Part shown: positions 56,015 to 64,000 of the stretch, piece after piece
How positions within the stretch are numbered: position 1 is the stretch's first letter
Layout of the letters: each line of letters starts with the position of its first letter
Notes under the pieces: generated by a model
What the model saw: only the letters and a program-made list of their open reading frames with translations
What the model was told of the DNA's origin: nothing
Databases searched by the model: none
Made by a program: the position numbers and the translations under genes
NCBI RefSeq assembly: GCF_024758705.1
Contig: NZ_CP096971.1
Span: forward strand, 3,315,501-3,379,500
DNA: 64,000 nt
Direction of reading: 5' to 3'
Source of the DNA: Sphingomonas sp. SUN019
GTDB taxonomy: Bacteria > Pseudomonadota > Alphaproteobacteria > Sphingomonadales > Sphingomonadaceae

Positions 56015-56710
56015 ATGCTGGTTCCCGCGGCGCTGGTGATCGCTCTCGTCGCGGCGAGCTGGCTGGTCCGCACGCATCTCCGTTTGCCCGGCAAGGGGCG
56101 GGATGCGGCCTATGCGACCGCGGCGGTGAAACAGGTCGCTGGGTTTGCGGTGCCTGCGCTGGCGGCGCTGTTGCTGATCGGGCGGGGCGGGGCGCTGGTC
56201 GTCATGCCGGGCGAGTTCGTCGTGGCGGGATGGACCGGCGATGCCGCCGACCTGTTGCCCGCGTTGGCGGTCGGTGTCGCTGGCGGGACGGTGATCGGGG
56301 CGCTCCTGGCCCGGCGGCGATGGCGGCGCACCGGGCGGCGAGGGCCTGTGCTGGGGGAGATCGGCTGGCTCAATCCCCGCAACCGGCGGGAGCTTGGTTG
56401 GACGACGCTGCTGGCGGTGTTGGCGGGCGTGTCGGAGGAGATGTTCTTCCGGTTGGTTCTCCCGTTGCTCGCTACGCTGGCGACCGGCAGTCTGCTTGCT
56501 GGGCAACTGGTCGCGCTGGCGATCTTCGGGGCGGCGCACCGCTATCAGGGACCGGCCGGCGTACTTGCCACGACCGCGCTCGGCGCGGTGTTCGCGGCGC
56601 TGTACCTCGCCAGCGGCAGCCTCTGGCTGGCGATTCTGGCGCACGTTCTGGTCGATCTTAACAGTCTGGTGATCCGTCCCGCCGTGACGGGGGCGTGGCG
56701 ACGCGACTGA
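56015..56710 (+). CDS. CPBP-family intramembrane metalloprotease
   Basis: A 231-residue multi-pass membrane protein with the CPBP (CAAX protease/bacteriocin-processing) motifs: EEMFFR near residue 142 (Glu-Glu-x3-Arg), FGAAHRYQG with a metal His, and HVLVDLNS with the second His. Bacterial members are thought to be membrane proteases of mostly unknown substrate. It begins 2 bases after the glpX stop. Confidence 0.87.
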   Translation: MLVPAALVIALVAASWLVRTHLRLPGKGRDAAYATAAVKQVAGFAVPALAALLLIGRGGALVVMPGEFVVAGWTGDAADLLPALAVGVAGGTVIGALLARRRWRRTGRRGPVLGEIGWLNPRNRRELGWTTLLAVLAGVSEEMFFRLVLPLLATLATGSLLAGQLVALAIFGAAHRYQGPAGVLATTALGAVFAALYLASGSLWLAILAHVLVDLNSLVIRPAVTGAWRRD

Positions 56711-56774
56711 CGTCGCATCCGTCCAAGCTTTTCGTTCGTATCAGGCTTATGCTGCACCGCACAGAAACGCTGCG

Positions 56775-56870
56775 ATGGGACGTCGGATGCGCTTGAGATA
56801 CGTCACGGCGGGGTTTTTCGCGGTACTGGCGTTTGCCGGGACCGCAGCGATTACCCTGATCGCGGCTTGA
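56775..56870 (+). CDS. Possible 31-residue single-helix membrane peptide
   Basis: ATG at 56775 (or 56787) opens a frame of 31 residues with a basic start (MGRRMRLRY) and one long hydrophobic helix (GFFAVLAFAGTAAITLIAA), ending TGA at 56868-56870, 2 bases before the convergent permease stop. The shape is that of known small membrane peptides, but there is no good ribosome site and no family evidence. Confidence 0.35.
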   Translation: MGRRMRLRYVTAGFFAVLAFAGTAAITLIAA

Positions 56871-56872
56871 GA

Positions 56873-57634
56873 TCAGGCCTTCAGCCGCCAGCCGGTACGG
56901 AAGATCGCGTAGATCGCGGCGAGGCAGGCGAACAGAAACGCGATCGTCACCGTCAGGCTCACGCCCAGCGCTACGTCGCTGGTCCCGAAGAAGGTCCAGC
57001 GGAAGCCGTTGATGAGGTACACGACCGGGTTGAACAGGGTGATCGTCCGCCACGGTTCGGGCAGGATCGACACCGAATAAAAGGCCCCGCCGAGGAACGT
57101 CAGCGGCGTGACGACGAGCAGGGGGATGACCTGCAATTGCTCGAATCCCTTCGCCCAGATGCCGATCGTGAAACCGAACAGACAGAAGGTCGCGGCGATC
57201 AACACCAGATAGCCGAGCATCGCGACCGGATGCGCGACGGGCAGGTCGACGAACAGATGCGCGGTGGCGAAGATCACCAGCCCGATCAGCACCGATTTCG
57301 TCGTCGCCGCACCGACATAGCCCAGCACGGTCTCCATCGGCGATAGCGGCGCGGACAGCAGTTCGTACATCGTGCCGGTGAATTTGGGCATGTAGATGCC
57401 CAGACTCGCATTCATGATGCTTTCGGAAAAGATCGCGAGCAGCATCAGTCCGGGCACGATGAACGCGCCGTACGGCACGCCCGACACCTGGCTCATCTGA
57501 CTGCCGATCGCGGTGCCGAAGACGACGAAATACAACGTCGTGGTGATGACCGGGACGGCGAGACTGGTCCAGATCGTCCGCCCGAACCGCGCCATTTCGA
57601 AGCGATAGATCGCCCAGATGCCATGCAGGTTCAT
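56873..57634 (-). CDS. ABC-2 type transporter permease
   Basis: A 253-residue permease of the ABC-2 family (YadH/NodJ-like). A short amphipathic N-terminus ([17 protein letters not shown]) leads to six membrane helices, including [29 protein letters not shown] and [20 protein letters not shown], with the conserved [15 protein letters not shown] segment. The ATG at 57634 overlaps the ATPase stop. Paired with that ATPase it forms an exporter of an unknown lipid, polysaccharide or drug. Confidence 0.92.
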   Translation of the reverse strand: MNLHGIWAIYRFEMARFGRTIWTSLAVPVITTTLYFVVFGTAIGSQMSQVSGVPYGAFIVPGLMLLAIFSESIMNASLGIYMPKFTGTMYELLSAPLSPMETVLGYVGAATTKSVLIGLVIFATAHLFVDLPVAHPVAMLGYLVLIAATFCLFGFTIGIWAKGFEQLQVIPLLVVTPLTFLGGAFYSVSILPEPWRTITLFNPVVYLINGFRWTFFGTSDVALGVSLTVTIAFLFACLAAIYAIFRTGWRLKA

Positions 57635-58560
57635 GCGCGTTCCCCCACCAGGTCGACGAAGATGTCTTCCAGGCTCGATTTCGAGGTCTCCAGATCCTTG
57701 AACGCGATGCCGAGTTCGCCGACGCGCTGGAGAAAGGACGGGATGCCGGTACGTTCCTCGGTCGCGTTGAAGACGTAGCGCAGCGTGTGACCGTCGTTGA
57801 CCAATGCGGGGCTCCATTGTTCAAGCCCGTCGGGCACCGCGTCCATCGGCTCGACCAATGTCAGGTCCAGTTCGCGCTTCCCCAGCTTCGTCATCAGCGC
57901 GGCCTTGCTGTCGACCAGCAGCAGTTTCCCGCCGTTGATGACGCCAACGCGGTCGGCCATTTCCTCGGCTTCCTCGATGTAATGCGTCGTAAGGATGATC
58001 GTCGCGCCGCGGTCGCGCAGCTTGTGGACCAATTTCCACATATCCCGGCGCAGCGACACGTCGACGCCTGCTGTGGGTTCATCGAGGAACAGCACGTCAG
58101 GTTCGTGCGCCAGCGCCTTCGCGATCAGCACGCGGCGTTTCATTCCGCCCGACAATTCCATAATCTTGGCGTGGCGCTTGTCCCACAGCGACAGGTCGCG
58201 CAGCACCTGTTCGATGTAGTCGCTGTGGCCAGACCGCCCGAACAGGCGGCGGCTGAAGGTGACGGTCGCCAGCACGCTTTCGAACATGTCGACCGACAAT
58301 TCCTGCGGCACCAGCCCGATCGCGCGGCGCGCCGCCTTGTAATCGCGCTGCGCGTCATGCCCCGCGACGGTGATCGTGCCCGAGGACGGCGTGACGATGC
58401 CGCAAATGCAAGAGATGAGCGTCGTCTTGCCCGCACCGTTCGGCCCGAGCAACGCGAAAATCTCGCCCTTGCGGATGTCGAGGTCGACGGTGTGAAGCGC
58501 GGTGACGCCGCCGGCGTAGGTCTTCGAGACGCCGGAGACGCTCAGGATCGTTTCGGTCAT
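57631..58560 (-). CDS. ABC-2 type transporter ATP-binding protein
   Basis: A 309-residue ATPase (YadG/NodI-like). Walker A is [16 protein letters not shown], the signature is [17 protein letters not shown], Walker B is [12 protein letters not shown], and the H loop is [15 protein letters not shown]. The C-terminal 90 residues form the extra domain typical of ABC-2 ATPases. It is translationally coupled to the permease. Confidence 0.94.
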   Translation of the reverse strand: MTETILSVSGVSKTYAGGVTALHTVDLDIRKGEIFALLGPNGAGKTTLISCICGIVTPSSGTITVAGHDAQRDYKAARRAIGLVPQELSVDMFESVLATVTFSRRLFGRSGHSDYIEQVLRDLSLWDKRHAKIMELSGGMKRRVLIAKALAHEPDVLFLDEPTAGVDVSLRRDMWKLVHKLRDRGATIILTTHYIEEAEEMADRVGVINGGKLLLVDSKAALMTKLGKRELDLTLVEPMDAVPDGLEQWSPALVNDGHTLRYVFNATEERTGIPSFLQRVGELGIAFKDLETSKSSLEDIFVDLVGERA

Positions 58561-58622
58561 GCGGCCCCTGGATTTGTTACCGCAAAGGTCGGTGCGCGAC
58601 GCCTGTGCCGCAACCCCCCTTA

Positions 58623-59345
58623 TCAGGATTTGGCGCGCGTTGCGGCGATCGCGTCCTGCAATTGCTCGATCGGCACCGCGCCGGAGAGGACGCGGTCGCC
58701 CACGACCCAGCTCGGCGTGCCCGTTATGCCGAGCGTGGCGGCGACCGACAGGTTCTTCGCGATCTCCGCGTCCGCATCGTCAGGCAAACGTGCGATGTCG
58801 ACACTTGTACTGCGCGCGGTCGCGGCGATCGTCGCGTCGGTCACCGGACCGGCGGCATAGAGCGCGTCGTGGAACGCCTTGTATTTGCCCTGAGCGGCGG
58901 CGGCGAGCGAGGCGCGCGCGGCGCTGCGGCTCGATTCCGCTAGGACGGGAAGCTCGCGGAACACCACGCGGAGGTTCTTGTCGCCCGCCACCAACCGCTC
59001 GATCACCGGCAGGCTGGCGCGGCAATACCCGCAATTGTAATCGAAATACTCGACGAGCGTGACGTCGGCGTTCGGGTTGCCGATCCACGCCCCGGCATAG
59101 GGCTGTTCGATCTTGCCACGGCTGGCGGAAACCGCCTTGCCCGTCTCGCGCTCCTGCAATTTCTGCATCGCCTGCGGGATCAGCTCGGGATTGGCGAGGA
59201 CATAGTCGCGCACCACGCGTTCCACCTGCGCGCGATTGGCGGTGGTCAGGTCGCCCGGCGCGACGCGCGCGGCCAGCCACATCCCGCCCGCGCCGAACGC
59301 CGCGCCGATCACGACGAGCGCGAGCATCATCATGCGTTGGTTCAT
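58623..59345 (-). CDS. DsbA-family thiol-disulfide protein
   Basis: A 240-residue exported thioredoxin-fold protein. The N-terminus ([21 protein letters not shown]) is a signal anchor or signal peptide; a helical region with [19 protein letters not shown] follows, as in Com1/ScsC-like proteins, then the active site [18 protein letters not shown] near residue 103 and a cis-Pro loop in [12 protein letters not shown]. It probably oxidises or isomerises disulfides in periplasmic proteins. It starts 10 bases after the M48 protease stop. Confidence 0.9.
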   Translation of the reverse strand: MNQRMMMLALVVIGAAFGAGGMWLAARVAPGDLTTANRAQVERVVRDYVLANPELIPQAMQKLQERETGKAVSASRGKIEQPYAGAWIGNPNADVTLVEYFDYNCGYCRASLPVIERLVAGDKNLRVVFRELPVLAESSRSAARASLAAAAQGKYKAFHDALYAAGPVTDATIAATARSTSVDIARLPDDADAEIAKNLSVAATLGITGTPSWVVGDRVLSGAVPIEQLQDAIAATRAKS

Positions 59346-59355
59346 AAGAGGGGAT

Positions 59356-60783
59356 TCATTTGCGTTTAAACTTCTTCGGATTGTCCTGGATGTCGTTTTG
59401 CGCGGTGATCGCGATGTCCTGCGCGCGAATCCAGTCGGGGGTGTTGGGGGGAATCCCGGCGAGCGCGGCGCGCGCGCTTAGCGCGGCGGTCGGGCTGTCG
59501 CCGACCATGCTGGCGCGTTCGGCGCTGGCGAGGGCAGCGCGGGCGGTGTCGCCGGTGCGTTCATAGACGGTGCCCAACTGCAGCCAGGCGAACGGGTTCT
59601 GATCGTCGCGCGCGACCGCAGTGCGCAGCACCTTCGTCGCCTCGGGGAAATTCGCCTGATCCTCGGTCGCGATCAGGGCGTGGCCGAGCGTGGTGCCGAT
59701 CAGCGGGTTGCTGCCCGACCCCTGAAACGCCTTGCGCAACGGGGGAAGCGCATCCTTCGGCTTGCCCGCCTCGAGCAGTATCTGCCCCTCTATCTCCAGA
59801 AAATAGGGGTCGCTCGGTTTGGCGGCGATCAGCGCGTTGGTTTCGGCATTGGCTTTGTCGGGATAGCCGGCGCGGTGATAGGCGTAGGCGCGCGCGTAAT
59901 GCGCGTAGATCGACTGGTCGCTGTCGGGATATTTCTGCAGCGCCTGCGGGGGCGGCATCAGGTAACCGTCGAGCTTCGCCTTCACCCGCTTGAACCGTTC
60001 TTCCCAATCCTGATTGAGCGGCTTGTTCCAGGCGGGGGATGCCTCCATCGTTTCGGTCAGGTTGGCGACGCGCTCGCTCGATACGGGATGGTCGAGCATG
60101 AATTCCATCTTGCGCGAGATGCCGTAGCGATATTCCATCTGCTGCAATTGCTTGAAGAAATTCAGATAACCCTTGCCGCTGATCCCGGCTGCGTTGAGGT
60201 AGCGCGCGCCCGCCGCATCGGTCGACGCCTCCTGCGCGCGCGAGAACGAGAGATAATTGCTCATCGCCGCCTGTTGCCCCGCGGCGAGGACGCCCATTCC
60301 CGCTTCTCCGCCGCCCGCCGCCATCGCCGCGAGGCCGAGCACGAGGCTGAGGATCGAGATGCCGGTCGCAGCCTTAGTTCCGCGATCGCCAAGGACGACG
60401 TGACCACCGGCGATATGGCCCAGCTCGTGCGCGATCACACCCTGAACCTCATTGGCGGTTTTTGCCGCCTGCAATGTACCGGAATGAATATAGACGACCT
60501 GCCCACCCGCGACGAAAGCGTTGATCGAATCGTCGTTGATCAGCACGACTTTCACGTCGCGGGGGCTGAGGCCCGCGGCGGTGATCAGCGGCGCGGTCAT
60601 GTCGGCCAGCAGCGCCTCGGTCTCGGCATCGCGCAGCACCGACTGCGCGCGCGCGGGCTGGGCGAGCACGAGAATCGCGACCGCGATCATCGCCAGCAAG
60701 TGCCGCCAGAACGGCGAATGTTGAGAATGTTGAGACGCTGGCGCTGTTTTGCCGGACCGCAGGGTGGTGATGTTCAACGCCAT
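59356..60783 (-). CDS. M48-family periplasmic metalloprotease with TPR domain (BepA-like)
   Basis: A 475-residue exported metalloprotease. A long basic N-terminus is followed by the hydrophobic signal segment LLAMIAVAILVLAQPARAQ. The zinc site is GVIAHELGHIAGGHV (His-Glu-x2-His) with a third ligand Glu in FSRAQEASTDAAGARYL; the C-terminal half holds TPR-like repeats. BepA-type proteases oversee outer-membrane protein assembly. The ATG at 60783 is used; an in-frame TTG lies 18 bases upstream. Confidence 0.91.
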   Translation of the reverse strand: MALNITTLRSGKTAPASQHSQHSPFWRHLLAMIAVAILVLAQPARAQSVLRDAETEALLADMTAPLITAAGLSPRDVKVVLINDDSINAFVAGGQVVYIHSGTLQAAKTANEVQGVIAHELGHIAGGHVVLGDRGTKAATGISILSLVLGLAAMAAGGGEAGMGVLAAGQQAAMSNYLSFSRAQEASTDAAGARYLNAAGISGKGYLNFFKQLQQMEYRYGISRKMEFMLDHPVSSERVANLTETMEASPAWNKPLNQDWEERFKRVKAKLDGYLMPPPQALQKYPDSDQSIYAHYARAYAYHRAGYPDKANAETNALIAAKPSDPYFLEIEGQILLEAGKPKDALPPLRKAFQGSGSNPLIGTTLGHALIATEDQANFPEATKVLRTAVARDDQNPFAWLQLGTVYERTGDTARAALASAERASMVGDSPTAALSARAALAGIPPNTPDWIRAQDIAITAQNDIQDNPKKFKRK

Positions 60784-60934
60784 GAACGCCTTACAGCACA
60801 ACGTGACCGTGTAGGACAGTCCGACGCGGTAGCCGGGGGTATGCGGCGGTTTGCATGAACCGGTGTGGAATGATCCACGGCCCGTGTGCTTCGACTTCGC
60901 TCAGCACGAACGGGGTCGGGGCCGCGGTCGAGCC

Positions 60935-60972
60935 TCAAAAACCATCACCCCAGCGGAGGCTGGGTGATGGTT
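60935..60972 (-). terminator. Intrinsic terminator downstream of rne
   Basis: On the minus strand a 14-15 base stem (60972-60959 with 60954-60940, one bulged base) with a 4-base loop is followed directly by TTTTTG. This is the classical stem plus T-run and lies about 90 bases beyond the rne stop, before the M48 protease gene. Confidence 0.68.
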
Positions 60973-61000
60973 GGGAGATCGGGTGCCAGAGAGCCGGAAA

Positions 61001-61047
61001 CGCCCGCATCGAAGGACAGGCCTGGAAGCCTGTGCTTCGATGCGGCG
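61001..61047 (-). other. Stem-loop immediately after rne
   Basis: CGCCCGCATCGAAGGACAGGC (61001-61021) pairs with 61028-61047 apart from one mismatch and one bulge. It begins 14 bases past the rne stop and lacks a T-run. It could protect the 3' end or act with the terminator at 60935-60972; in sequence it resembles the TCGAAG-type repeat remnants elsewhere in the window. Confidence 0.5.
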
Positions 61048-61060
61048 CATTTACCGCCGC

Positions 61061-63718
61061 TTACGCCCCGAAGGTGCGCTGCCACCAGCCGCGGCGGGGG
61101 GAGCCGTCGGCGTTGGTGCCGCCGCCTTCTTCGCCGTCGGCCGCTCCTTCCGCAGCGTCGTTCGCCGGTGCCGCAGTTGCGGGAGCGACGCTGGGAGCAG
61201 GCGTAGCCACCTCGGCTACCGCCGCCTCCGGCGCGTCGGCCTTTTTGCGGCGGGTGCGCTTCGGCTTGGCGGGCGCGTCCTCGGCGACCGGCTCCTCCGC
61301 GACCGGCTCGATCACCGGAGCAATCGCTTCTTCGGCAACGACGTCGGCCTTCTTGCGGCGCGACCTTTTGGGCTTCGGCGCATCTTCGGCGACCGGTGCG
61401 GACGCCTCGGCGTCAGCCTCGACCGGAGCGGCCTCTACCGGGGCCGCCACGACCGGCGCATTGGCGCGGGCGCCGGGACGACGGCGCGTCCGTGGGGCGG
61501 GCGCTTCCTCGACTGCGACGGGCGCTTCGCCGACGAACTCCGGCGCTGCCTCGGCTTCGGCCGTGTCGCTCGCAGGCGCTTCGCCAGCTTTCGCCCCTTC
61601 GCCACCACCCTCACGACGACGACCACGGCGTCCGCGACGGCTGCGACGACGGCCTTCGCGTTCGGCGTCGGCGCTGACTTCGCCGGTCGCTTCGACCTCG
61701 TCCTGTTCGCCGTCGGTCTCGACCTCGGCATCGCCTTCGGAAGCTTCACCGCGCTCGGCCTGCTCTTCACCCTCAGTCCGCGCACGACCGCGACGGCCGC
61801 GACGACGGCGGCGGCGACGGCCGCCCTCGCGTTCTTCGCGATCACCCTCGGGGCGTTCGGCGCGTTCCGCACGCGGCGCGCGCGCCTCCTGCGCCTCTTC
61901 CTCTTCGGCCTCGTCCTCTTCCTCGATCTCGACCTCGTCGAAATCCTCCTCTTCCTCCTCGACCAGCGCCTCGAACTTAGGGGCGTAGGCGGGCGGCGGA
62001 CCGGAGGCTTCGACGCTCATCCGTGCGCCTTCCTGCTCACCGTCGGGCAGGATTTCGACGCGCACGCCGTAGCGATCCTCGATCTCGGCGATGTCGGCGC
62101 GCTTGCGGTTCAGCACGTAGACCGCCGCCTCGACAGACGCGCGCAGCGTCAGCAGCGAGCCGCGGCCACGAGCGGCCTCATCCTCGATCAGGCGCAGCGC
62201 GGACAGCCCCGCCGACGATGCGGTGCGAACGAGGCCAGTGCCCTCGCAATGCGGACAGGCGCGGGTCGACGCCTCAAGCACCCCGGTGCGCAGACGCTGG
62301 CGGCTCATCTCCATCAACCCGAACGACGAAATGCGACCCACCTGAATGCGCGCGCGATCGTCCTTCAGCGCCTCCTTCATCGCCTTCTCGACCTTCCGGA
62401 CATTGGAATTATTGTCCATGTCGATGAAGTCGATGACCACCAGGCCCGCCATGTCGCGCAGCCGCAGCTGGCGCGCGATTTCCTGTGCGGCCTCAAGGTT
62501 GGTCGCGGTCGCGGTCTGTTCGATATTGTGTTCGCGGGTCGAACGCCCGGAGTTGATGTCGATCGAAACGAGCGCCTCGGTCGGGTTGATAACCAGATAG
62601 CCGCCCGATTTCAGCTGCACGACCGGATGGTACATCGCGGCCAGCTGATCCTCGACGCCCGCGCGCTGATACAGCGGTACGGGATCGCTGTAATGCTTCA
62701 CGCGACGCGCGTGGCTGGGCATCAGCAGCTTCATGAACTCGCGCGCCTGACGATAACCGTCGTCGCCCTCGACGATCACCTCGTCGATGTCCTTGTTGTA
62801 GATGTCGCGGATCGCGCGCTTCATCAGATCGCTGTCGCCATAGACCAAGGCAGGCGCGTCCGACGACAACGTCTTCTCGCGAATTTCGTCCCACAGCCGG
62901 GCGAGGTAATCGAAGTCGCGCTTGATCTCGACCTTGGTGCGCTGGAGGCCCGCGGTGCGGACGATGCAGCCCATCGACGGCGGCAGCTTCAGGTCCGCCA
63001 TGATCGTCTTCAGCCGCTTGCGATCGCCCGCGTTGCTGATCTTCCGGCTGATCCCACCGCCATGCGACGTGTTGGGCATCAGCACGCAATAACGGCCGGC
63101 GAGCGACAGATACGTCGTCAGCGCCGCGCCCTTGTTGCCGCGCTCTTCCTTGACGACCTGCACCAGCAGCACCTGACGGCGGCGGATCACGTCCTGAATC
63201 TTGTAGCGGCGGCGCAGGTTCATGCGGCGTTGGCGCAGCGCCTCGACCTGATCGTCGTTACCGTTCGACTTCCGGCGCGGCGCGGCGTCGGCCGAACCCT
63301 CGGCATCGGGCGTGTCGTCCTCGTCGCCGTGACCGCGATCATCCTCGAAGCCAGCGTCCTCGGCCTCGTCGTGATCGTCGTGATCCTCGTCGTCGTCCTG
63401 CGCCGCGCGCAGTTCGGCTTCCTCGGCGGCGTGTTCGGCCTCCTCACGCAGCAGCGCGTCGCGATCCTCCTTCGGGATCTGGTAATAATCAGGATGGATT
63501 TCGCTGAACGCCAGGAACCCGTGGCGATTGCCGCCGTAGTCGATGAACGCCGCCTGCAGCGACGGCTCGACGCGGGTGACCTTGGCTAGGTAGATATTTC
63601 CTTTGAGCTGCTTGCGCTCGGCACTCTCGAAATCGAATTCCTCGATCCGGTTACCCTTGACCACCGCCACACGGGTTTCTTCCCGGTGGCGTGCGTCGAT
63701 CAGCATACGCGTTGTCAT
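61061..63718 (-). CDS. rne: Ribonuclease E
   Basis: An 885-residue endoribonuclease of mRNA decay and rRNA processing. The N-terminal RNase H-like and S1 region (YLAKVTRVEPSLQAAFIDYGGNRHGFL) is interrupted by a long acidic insertion (about residues 85-155, rich in Asp, Glu and His), usual in alphaproteobacteria. The DNase I-like domain has the metal-binding FIDMDNNSN; the Zn-link is CPHCEGTG near residue 485. The C-terminal 350 residues are disordered, alternating acidic, Arg-rich (GGRRRRRRRGRRGR) and Ala/Pro/Val segments, the likely degradosome and RNA-binding platform. GGAG lies 8 bases before the ATG. Confidence 0.95.
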   Translation of the reverse strand: MTTRMLIDARHREETRVAVVKGNRIEEFDFESAERKQLKGNIYLAKVTRVEPSLQAAFIDYGGNRHGFLAFSEIHPDYYQIPKEDRDALLREEAEHAAEEAELRAAQDDDEDHDDHDEAEDAGFEDDRGHGDEDDTPDAEGSADAAPRRKSNGNDDQVEALRQRRMNLRRRYKIQDVIRRRQVLLVQVVKEERGNKGAALTTYLSLAGRYCVLMPNTSHGGGISRKISNAGDRKRLKTIMADLKLPPSMGCIVRTAGLQRTKVEIKRDFDYLARLWDEIREKTLSSDAPALVYGDSDLMKRAIRDIYNKDIDEVIVEGDDGYRQAREFMKLLMPSHARRVKHYSDPVPLYQRAGVEDQLAAMYHPVVQLKSGGYLVINPTEALVSIDINSGRSTREHNIEQTATATNLEAAQEIARQLRLRDMAGLVVIDFIDMDNNSNVRKVEKAMKEALKDDRARIQVGRISSFGLMEMSRQRLRTGVLEASTRACPHCEGTGLVRTASSAGLSALRLIEDEAARGRGSLLTLRASVEAAVYVLNRKRADIAEIEDRYGVRVEILPDGEQEGARMSVEASGPPPAYAPKFEALVEEEEEDFDEVEIEEEDEAEEEEAQEARAPRAERAERPEGDREEREGGRRRRRRRGRRGRARTEGEEQAERGEASEGDAEVETDGEQDEVEATGEVSADAEREGRRRSRRGRRGRRREGGGEGAKAGEAPASDTAEAEAAPEFVGEAPVAVEEAPAPRTRRRPGARANAPVVAAPVEAAPVEADAEASAPVAEDAPKPKRSRRKKADVVAEEAIAPVIEPVAEEPVAEDAPAKPKRTRRKKADAPEAAVAEVATPAPSVAPATAAPANDAAEGAADGEEGGGTNADGSPRRGWWQRTFGA

Positions 63719-64000
63719 ATGTTATTCTCCGGGCGCGGCACACGCCGCCGGGCGGCGGGCTCACGCGATAAGGGGGCGCTGACGGCCAGACATGGCCGGT
63801 CACGCTGAGTACGAAAAATGCCTTCGCTCGCCGCGCACGCCGGGGCGCATCGCCCGCGGACAGCCCCGCAACCGCACCGCCGGCACGTGCCGGGCGGATC
63901 AGCGGGCGGGGAAAATGCGACATTCGAACGTCAACCTGAAGGCCCGTCCCGATTGAACGCCGGGCGGGCGGTGGGCCGGGGAACAAGGTGCGAGAACACG
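63719..64000 (-). other. Non-coding region upstream of rne (probable long 5' leader)
   Basis: No convincing gene lies in these 282 bases. The region is GC-rich and can form hairpins, for example GACGGCCAGACATGGCCGGTC near 63780. In other bacteria the rne leader is long and mediates feedback by RNase E itself, so a similar role is possible. A divergent gene may begin beyond the window. Confidence 0.4.

Noticed and set aside
60971..63589. An 872-codon open frame opposite rne
   Set aside because: It is the complement of rne read in another frame; the product is low-complexity (Arg/Ala/Asp/His-rich) with no domain, and rne itself is certain.
63651..63986. A 111-codon frame upstream of and overlapping rne
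   Set aside because: Pro/Arg/Ala-rich product with no motif and no ribosome site; the region is better explained as the rne leader.
63980..64000. GGAAC near the right edge as a -35 box of an EcfG promoter on the + strand
   Set aside because: The matching CGTT would lie beyond base 64000, so it cannot be judged.

Overview
The window comes from a GC-rich alphaproteobacterium, most likely a sphingomonad (Sphingomonas or a close relative). Pointers are the hflK-hflC-degP block, an RNase E with an acidic insertion in its S1 domain, an exact EcfG-type (general stress response) promoter, a PrsK/PrsR exopolysaccharide regulatory pair, and many short palindromic intergenic elements. No rRNA, tRNA, CRISPR array, transposase or phage gene was seen, and no gene-free stretch exceeds 300 bases. 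The left edge cuts an amidohydrolase gene; the right edge lies upstream of rne.

Layout. 1-10 kb: amidohydrolase, HerA-like ATPase, protein quality control (degP, hflC, hflK), mrp, a CoA-binding protein, a DUF1206 membrane protein, and one AT-richer gene of unknown function that looks acquired. 10-13 kb: acetyl-CoA synthetase and an NAD-dependent reductase. 13.2-24.8 kb: a propionyl-CoA assimilation locus. A divergent ScfR/PccR-type regulator faces pccB, mce, a PaaG-like hydratase, methylmalonyl-CoA mutase, bioB and pccA. Propionyl-CoA is carboxylated, epimerised and isomerised to succinyl-CoA, and bioB supports the biotin enzyme. Small accessory genes sit inside this operon: a redoxin, a 52-aa ribbon-helix-helix protein, a LprI-like DUF1311 protein, a DUF4160/DUF2442 pair and a 68-aa membrane protein. 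25-30 kb: a tripartite NodT-MacA-MacB export system. 30-35.5 kb: a molybdenum hydroxylase operon (PaoABC-like, XdhC, MocA-like). 35.5-41.4 kb: glycerophosphodiesterase, a small lipoprotein, an alpha/beta hydrolase, lpdA, an acyl-CoA dehydrogenase and a DUF815 ATPase. 41.4-49.4 kb: the XrtA-type exopolysaccharide control block (TPR protein, prsR, prsK, sugar transferase) and a divergent mannose-1-phosphate guanylyltransferase. 49.4-52.1 kb: PepSY protein and an OmpR/HK pair, interrupted by an antisense small membrane protein gene with its own stress promoter. 52.2-64 kb: LLM oxidoreductase, HAD nucleotidase, dapD, glpX, a CPBP protease, an ABC-2 exporter, a DsbA-like protein, an M48 protease and rne.

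The most unusual theme is the set of palindromic elements, at least thirteen copies or remnants in several sequence families. Most lie between genes, but some have become functional-looking gene parts. One is translated in frame as a 27-residue insertion in PccA. One encodes most of the signal peptide of the DUF1311 protein. One carries the Shine-Dalgarno sequence of methylmalonyl-CoA mutase. One supplies the last residues and stop of an alpha/beta hydrolase. Three of these four cases fall in the propionate operon.
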